The notes beneath the pieces were generated by a model, which worked only from the letters and a program-made list of their open reading frames with translations, was not told the origin of the DNA and did no database searches. Made by a program: the position numbers and the translations under genes. A stretch of 36,327 bases of DNA from Reticulitermes lucifugus (taxonomy: Eukaryota > Arthropoda > Insecta > Blattodea > Rhinotermitidae), in NCBI GenBank assembly GCA_026260175.1, contig JAKCWW010003903.1, positions 8,295 through 44,621 of the forward strand. Direction: 5' to 3'. Below, piece by piece: positions 31,559 to 36,327 of the stretch (position 1 is its first letter; each line of letters opens with the position of its first letter).

Positions 31559-32359
31559 ATTTCGGCATGTTCACTTTGGGAAAATAATATCAAACAACAC
31601 ATGTGCCTCAAACATGCAACCAATCTTTTATTAGTCTTGAGGTTATCAGCTTTCTGTTATCAGTTACTGGGGTTATTTGGTACCACTGATAAGAATAAGT
31701 GCGGGACTAATGGACAGAATGATAAAATGAAGTGGCAGAAAAAATTATAGAACACTGTGTATCTTTAAGATGGTCTTCTGGGTTGCAATGCATGTATGAG
31801 AAGTCTGGGAGATGGGTTTCTACTCGTATGAAAGTATGCATGATCGCATTCCAGAAGAAGGTAATCTTAATATTCACCAGTGTGAGAACCTTAAATAGCA
31901 TGTGTCTGCCACAAATCCCATGTGAACTCATGTGGTATAATATGTGAGTCTGATCAGTGCAACACAACCAACTGCTAAGCCCAGCAATATCAGTTCATTA
32001 TGCACACAAAACGTGGTGCAATTTCTGTTGTATATGCATATCCAGTTACATCAGCAGCATGAGACATAATGCCTTTGTACTATGGCCCACTGAACCAGAT
32101 GAGACAATATGGAGCACTGCAGCACTGACAATGGGTATGGGACAACCAAAAGGCTGAGAAAATCTTGCCCATGTACAATCTGTACACTAAAAATGCCACA
32201 TGGACATACTTGGGAATGAACCCAGGTTTCCATGGTGAGAAGCTGGTGACTGAATTATGCAGTGGCTTTGCAATACTGATTCTCTGATATTATAACCCAA
32301 ATACTGCTGATATAAAAATGCTCCCACCATCAAACCCAATCATAAATCACTTCAACTGA
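31559..32359. other. Unassigned stretch
   Basis: Short frames on both strands around 31700-31970 without domain evidence. No element ends recognised. Confidence 0.45.
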
Positions 32360-32470
32360 AATTATTCATTCTGTGCATTTGAATTAAATTGCTCATTTAT
32401 AATACCAAAATTATATTGTAATATTGTGTATATCATACGTGCATTTAGTTGGTTTTATAAATTAACACAC
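32360..32470. mobile_element. Remnant of the 13930-14165 foldback family
   Basis: Contains ATTATTCATTCTGTGC and AAATTGCTCATTTATAA, close to 13914-13955, followed by GTGCATTTAGTTGGTTTTAT as at 14133-14152. The central hairpin part is missing, suggesting an internal deletion. Confidence 0.5.
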
Positions 32471-32557
32471 CTCAGTTAAAAATCCTAAAAATCTGCTTTC
32501 TTAAGATTCAGTTTAGTATTATAATTCAATTTTGATTTTTGTCTTCAATGTCGCTGC

Positions 32558-32815
32558 TTACAGAGAGGGTTCATTAACAAAACCTGGAGTTCCTTGATAT
32601 GAGGTTCCCTTGGTGGTGAGTATTGGCATGTCACAACGTGTAGTCTGGTAGACACATACCAATGTTTTAAAGGAACCTGTTGCATCCACTTCTACTATGC
32701 AGAGACAGACAACACGTTCCAATACAGTATTTGTACCTGTCTTCCAAAGTACGACATCCCTAAAAGCCGCAATCTGAATCAACTTTTGGCTTAACCATTC
32801 TGTCATGAGCAATGA
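32558..32815 (-). repeat. Interspersed repeat, 'FRDV...' family
   Basis: Reverse-strand frames contain AFRDVVLW and, one frame over, TCCLSLH with NIGMCLPDYTL, parallel to CLHLQ...LRNVCIYLP at 23610-23834. Frameshifted and non-coding. Confidence 0.5.
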
Positions 32816-33589
32816 ACGAAATTACTCAGTTTATTATTATAGGCTTTTTTTTTTTCCAATTGACACTTTGCTTGTATCCTTTTTATTTCTGAGAGCTGTG
32901 GTGCACATTACAAAGACGTTTCTCTTGGGTTCTTGTACAATGCACTATCAACAGAAATCTTAATTTAAAAGAACAAATGCTGATTTGTTATTTTTATCCA
33001 GGATGTAAGTACTATTTTCATACAGAAGAAGAAATTTGATTCCCTATGTTTTCTATATGGATATTTTACACCAAAGAGGGAAAAGAAAGTAAGGTGCATA
33101 AAAGTATATATATCATCATCTGCTGATGAAGTGGCCAACATTCCTGTAGGTCAGAAATGACTCCTTTTTATAAATCATAACATGGCAAAATTTATCTAAA
33201 AATAACTAAGTGAAGATATTTTACATACTTTACAGTATACAGAGTGAAAAGAAATTTGAGCACAAGTTCTACATAGTGTGATGTCTTGTCAAAATAACAT
33301 GAAAATGAGATGCTTATTAGTGTTTGAGGTGCATGTCACCATTAAATTGGGTAACATACTTCTCAGAAACACAGCTCATTGCTAGGCACATTCAAGACAC
33401 TGTGCAGAGAATGGGTCAGTTGCAACTGGAATATGGAATACAGGTGCTCTTTGACTTTCAGATGTTTGACTTTTGTACAACCTGCACTTTCATAAATTAT
33501 GAATTCCCACCCCAAATCCGTCTTCGTACTCCAAATTCGGACTTTTGCACACAACTGATTTGAGCTATTGCACAGTGGCACTGTCTTTC
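32816..33589. other. Unassigned stretch with one ribozyme-like motif
   Basis: Contains CTGATGA (33123-33129), a TGGCC/GGTCA stem and GAAAT (33154-33158), discussed in the findings. It also has a 79-codon + strand frame (33324-33563) of unknown meaning just upstream of the Tigger-like tail. Confidence 0.45.
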
Positions 33590-34000
33590 AGCCAAGCCAA
33601 CACTCCACAAAGGAAGTTGTTCATCTTATGAATGAACTGAACTTTGGTGTCAGCATTGAAGATATGGATGTATTAACCGCATCTTATTCAGGGCTGAAGG
33701 CGCATGAAAATCTCATTGACATACAAGAAAAAAAGAAGACACCACCTGAAGCCCAGGATGATGACTGTCGGAGTCCTCCAACTAAGATTTTGAAGGTGAA
33801 AGAAATGAAAGAAGCCTTTGATCACCTAGAACAAGTCTTTAAGTATAATGGAAGAATGTGATATGAATACAGAGAGAAGTTCGCAAGTATGTAGAGCCAT
33901 TGATAGGGATACAGCTTGTTACAGACTCCCGTATCAAGAGAAGAAGAAGGCTAGTGTTCAACTTTCTGTTGACCACTTCTTCAAGAAAGATGCCATCAGC
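33590..34000 (+). pseudogene. Tigger/pogo-like transposase C-terminal remnant
   Basis: The 33600-33861 frame has an acidic region (KEVVHLMNELNFGVSIEDMD, then HENLIDIQEKK) followed by MKEAFDHLEQVF. A one-base shift leads into RAIDRDTACYRLPYQEKKKA and QLSVDHFFKK. The order acidic segment, EAFxxLE helix, EEKKKA helix and terminal FF matches the C-terminus of CENP-B/Tigger-type transposases. The DDE core is not recognisable upstream. Family call is by remembered pattern. Confidence 0.5.
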
Positions 34001-34079
34001 AAGTACTTGTTCTTGGCATTAATATACCGTAATTGTTGGTACAACTCTTTTGTTTGTTGCCCATAAGTAGGGATTTTTA

Positions 34080-35000
34080 TGTACTTTTAAGCAATGGGAA
34101 CTGAATCCCCCCTTATAACATATAAGTCTATTGCTCAACTTTGGTCAATGTCAACCAAATGCCAATGTGTTTGGATGATCACAACAGCATCCCCATGAGA
34201 CAAAGTGTAACACATATGGCACCTGTCAATGCATGTCATCCACAGACTATGGACACCAACAAATGATGATGCCATAGTTGCAGCTGTGGAAGAACAGTAG
34301 TGTAGTGTCTCATGTGACATCACATGAGAATTGGGACTATCCCAAACAAACAAGTCCACGATGTACTCACGATGATCACTTGCATCCATACAAATACTGG
34401 TGCTGCACACACCTGTTTCCAGAAAACCGTCCTCTACAGATGAAATAGTGTGAATGGACATTACATAACATAAAGCAAATGTCCTCCTTTTACACAACAG
34501 ATTGTGGGCTCATGAAGTATGTTTTACATGTGAGGGTACATTCAACTACAAGAGTTACCTTTGGATATGGAATAATCCTCATGCTATCCACAAATGTAAA
34601 TATCAATTCCGCTTCAACATGAAGATTTGGGATGGTATTATCAGAGACATTGTCATGGGCCCCTGTCTGCTACCTGACATGTTGACTGTTCAATGACAGT
34701 GTAGTTTTTTGGAAACTATGCTACGGGAGATGCTTGAGATGTGTCACGAGCGGTGAAGTAAAGGTTGCGGTTTCAGCACCACAAAGCTCTAGCACCCAAT
34801 GGGGATGATATATAGCAGTGGTTGAACACGACGTATCCTACTGTAACTACGAGGTGTCCACTGTTTGATCATTTGATACTCTGCATATCTGACGATGTGT
34901 ATCTCAACAACTCAAGACGTACAATGTTTTTGACTTGTTTTTAACAAGGAACCTCATGATGGAGACGTTGTGTGCAAATCTGTTTCACTCTGTGTACATA
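34080..35000 (+). pseudogene. Mariner-type DDE transposase, heavily decayed
   Basis: Pieces in all three + frames follow the order of an insect mariner-like transposase. An HTH region (PNANVFG near 34157; NDDAIVAAVEEQ near 34262) comes first, then HDDHLHPYK and PENRPLQMK (34370-34445), then KQMSSFY. Next is HEVCFTCEGTFNYKSYLWIW with NPHAI and IIRDIVMGPCLLPDMLT (34505-34695), then RFQHHKALAP (34770). In the visible frame the residue expected to be the first catalytic Asp (DE.CFT) reads His. Several frameshifts and stops make it inactive. Confidence 0.65.
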
Positions 35001-35409
35001 CATGCACATGTTAAAGGTAAAAATCAAATACATCAATAAAGATTTTAAAGCAAATTTGCATGTGGTGTCAGTAAAATAACTGATTATATTTATATCAACA
35101 GAAATTCAAGACACAAATTAAAAAGTATTTTCATTTTATAAATTTTTTAACATCACAGCACATAAAGTACACAGTTCTGCATCACAACACATCTACTTCT
35201 ACATATATATCAAGTTTTGTTTCTACACCACTGGGCAAGCAATCAGGTACAAAATTAGTACACACTACTGGTGTCACTAGTATTAATTAGTTTTCTGGAT
35301 GAGGTTTGTAATGAGATTTTTTGCAACATTTCTTAACGAGACACAATTAAGTGATCTACATAACAGACATGAGCCAAAACTTTCCAGAATGGGCAATATA
35401 ACAATTTTA
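35001..35409. other. Unassigned AT-rich stretch
   Basis: No gene or repeat recognised between the two transposase remnants. Confidence 0.5.
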
Positions 35410-35620
35410 GGCTTACCTTATTTACAGGTCGGGATTGTCCCCTTCAGAGTTTATAAACCAGGACCAGGTCCTCTACCACTGCTAGAAACAACTCTGGGAA
35501 TTCCTGTTTCATGACGCTGTCCAGCACAGCCTACAATTCAATTTGCATCTCCACAATATCATCAAATCTTCATCATTTTAACTGGATTTTCATTTTTGGG
35601 GACAGGGAGACCTTAGGATG
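35410..35620 (-). pseudogene. Possible mariner transposase C-terminal fragment
   Basis: Reverse strand reads DDIVEMQIEL, then AVLDSVMKQEFPELF and VVEDLVLVY, resembling the FxxxEEI...VLxxxxxxxFQExFxxWxxRWxxC tail of mariner transposases. Short and frameshifted, so tentative. Confidence 0.35.
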
Positions 35621-36089
35621 GAAGTTTTTATTCTTTTTGGCCTGATCTTGCAGGTCCTTGCACATACTAAGTCGCTTTTGTTTCAGGTACTCATGCACAC
35701 AGGACACAAATTCTGCCACAATCTGCCCTATGTTTAAATCTTCAGTTAAAATGCATCAGCATGTACAGTATAACAGGCCTAGAATGTTAAAACCATCGTT
35801 AATTGTGAGCTATCTATCGTCATGGATGTCTTCACACACACTTTCCACATTTTTATCAATTCAACATTACAACAAACAACCTGAACATTCAATACCCTCA
35901 ACTGAAGTTTGGTCACTTTTTACACGTGAATACAATCCAAATTGCGTTCTACTAAAGGTGTCATGACAAAAGGCTTCTGTAAGCAGTTTGTAAGTCTCAG
36001 AAGATATTTCATCACGGTTAAGAGAAAACTTGATGCAAATCCTCTGTTTGTTAAGGTCTACCAATACAATGCGCTACTATATATATGTT
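35621..36089. other. Unassigned stretch
   Basis: Contains a 102-codon + strand frame (35658-35966) and a reverse one (35867-36064), neither with a recognisable domain. Confidence 0.45.
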
Positions 36090-36200
36090 GAAAGAGAACC
36101 GACAAATGCACTAATTTTATGTTGTATATACACTATACACTAGCCCTACGTACGTTTCGGTCACAAGTGACCATCTTCAGGGGCTCAATAAACACATAGT
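36090..36200 (-). mobile_element. Penelope/foldback-like terminal fragment
   Basis: On the reverse strand CTGAAGA (36174-36180) is followed by a 6-bp hairpin GGTCAC/GTGACC and then GAAAC (36154-36158). A downstream block, AGTGCATTTGTCGGTT, matches the other foldback units. This is a single arm; any partner would lie beyond the window. Confidence 0.45.
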
Positions 36201-36327
36201 TTCACTTCACTGCACTTCACTTGTCCATAGTATTTGATTAATGTATGTTGGTAATGGTTTGCACTGTTCACTGTGTGTTCTGTATGGATTACGCACTATG
36301 ATTGTAATTAGGTTCGTTTTTTATCTT

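Noticed and set aside
34135..34497. 120-codon reverse-strand frame
   Set aside because: It is antisense to the decayed mariner-type transposase, whose fragments on the + strand make better sense.

Overview
This window looks like a stretch of a large, repeat-rich insect genome. The coding content is eukaryotic: one intron-containing gene with GT-AG splice sites. The rest is AT-rich and packed with decayed transposable elements. Several repeat families (tRNA-derived SINEs, and degenerate repeats whose translations resemble fragments often mis-annotated as proteins in cockroach and termite genomes) suggest a polyneopteran, probably Blattodea. That placement is inference from remembered repeat families, not a database result.

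The only convincing host gene is an insect arylalkylamine (dopamine-type) N-acetyltransferase of the GNAT superfamily on the + strand. It has three coding exons: 22818-23025 (probable start ATG at 22842), 25915-26194 and 26705-26906, with AATAAA signals at 27177 and 27301. The reading frame closes exactly across both introns (666 nt including stop, 221 residues from ATG 22842), with a complete acetyl-CoA site and an intact C-terminus. The first exon begins at a splice acceptor, so at least one upstream exon exists. It was not identified.

Layout. 1-5000: SINE and LINE tails and unassigned AT-rich DNA. 5040-5945: 3' end of a non-LTR retrotransposon on the - strand (RNase H plus zinc-knuckle) with a pentanucleotide tail. 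8231-8540: a foldback insertion with an 18-bp target duplication. 10420-11626: a 1.2-kb DNA transposon with ~360-bp terminal inverted repeats. 13930-14165 and 15173-15421: two more foldback elements, with a Helitron helicase remnant at 14610-15025 between them. 16582-17551: a broken mariner on the - strand ending at an assembly gap. 17743-18480: a Tigger/pogo element with TA target sites. 19439-20300: a degenerate tandem array of LINE 3' tails. 22419-22645: a short hAT element just upstream of the acetyltransferase. 23026-25914: intron 1 with many repeats and a 53-bp minisatellite. 26195-26704: a very pyrimidine-rich intron 2. 28555-29593: two abutting hAT-like elements. 33590-34000: a Tigger-like transposase tail. 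34080-35000: a degraded mariner-type transposase.

The most interesting cross-cutting signal is a recurrent motif, CTGANGA - short stem - (G)AAAC, found at five separate places. Two of these copies sit at the centres of long inverted repeats. It resembles the hammerhead-ribozyme core reported in pseudo-LTRs of Penelope-like elements. No operon, CRISPR array, rRNA or functional tRNA gene was seen.
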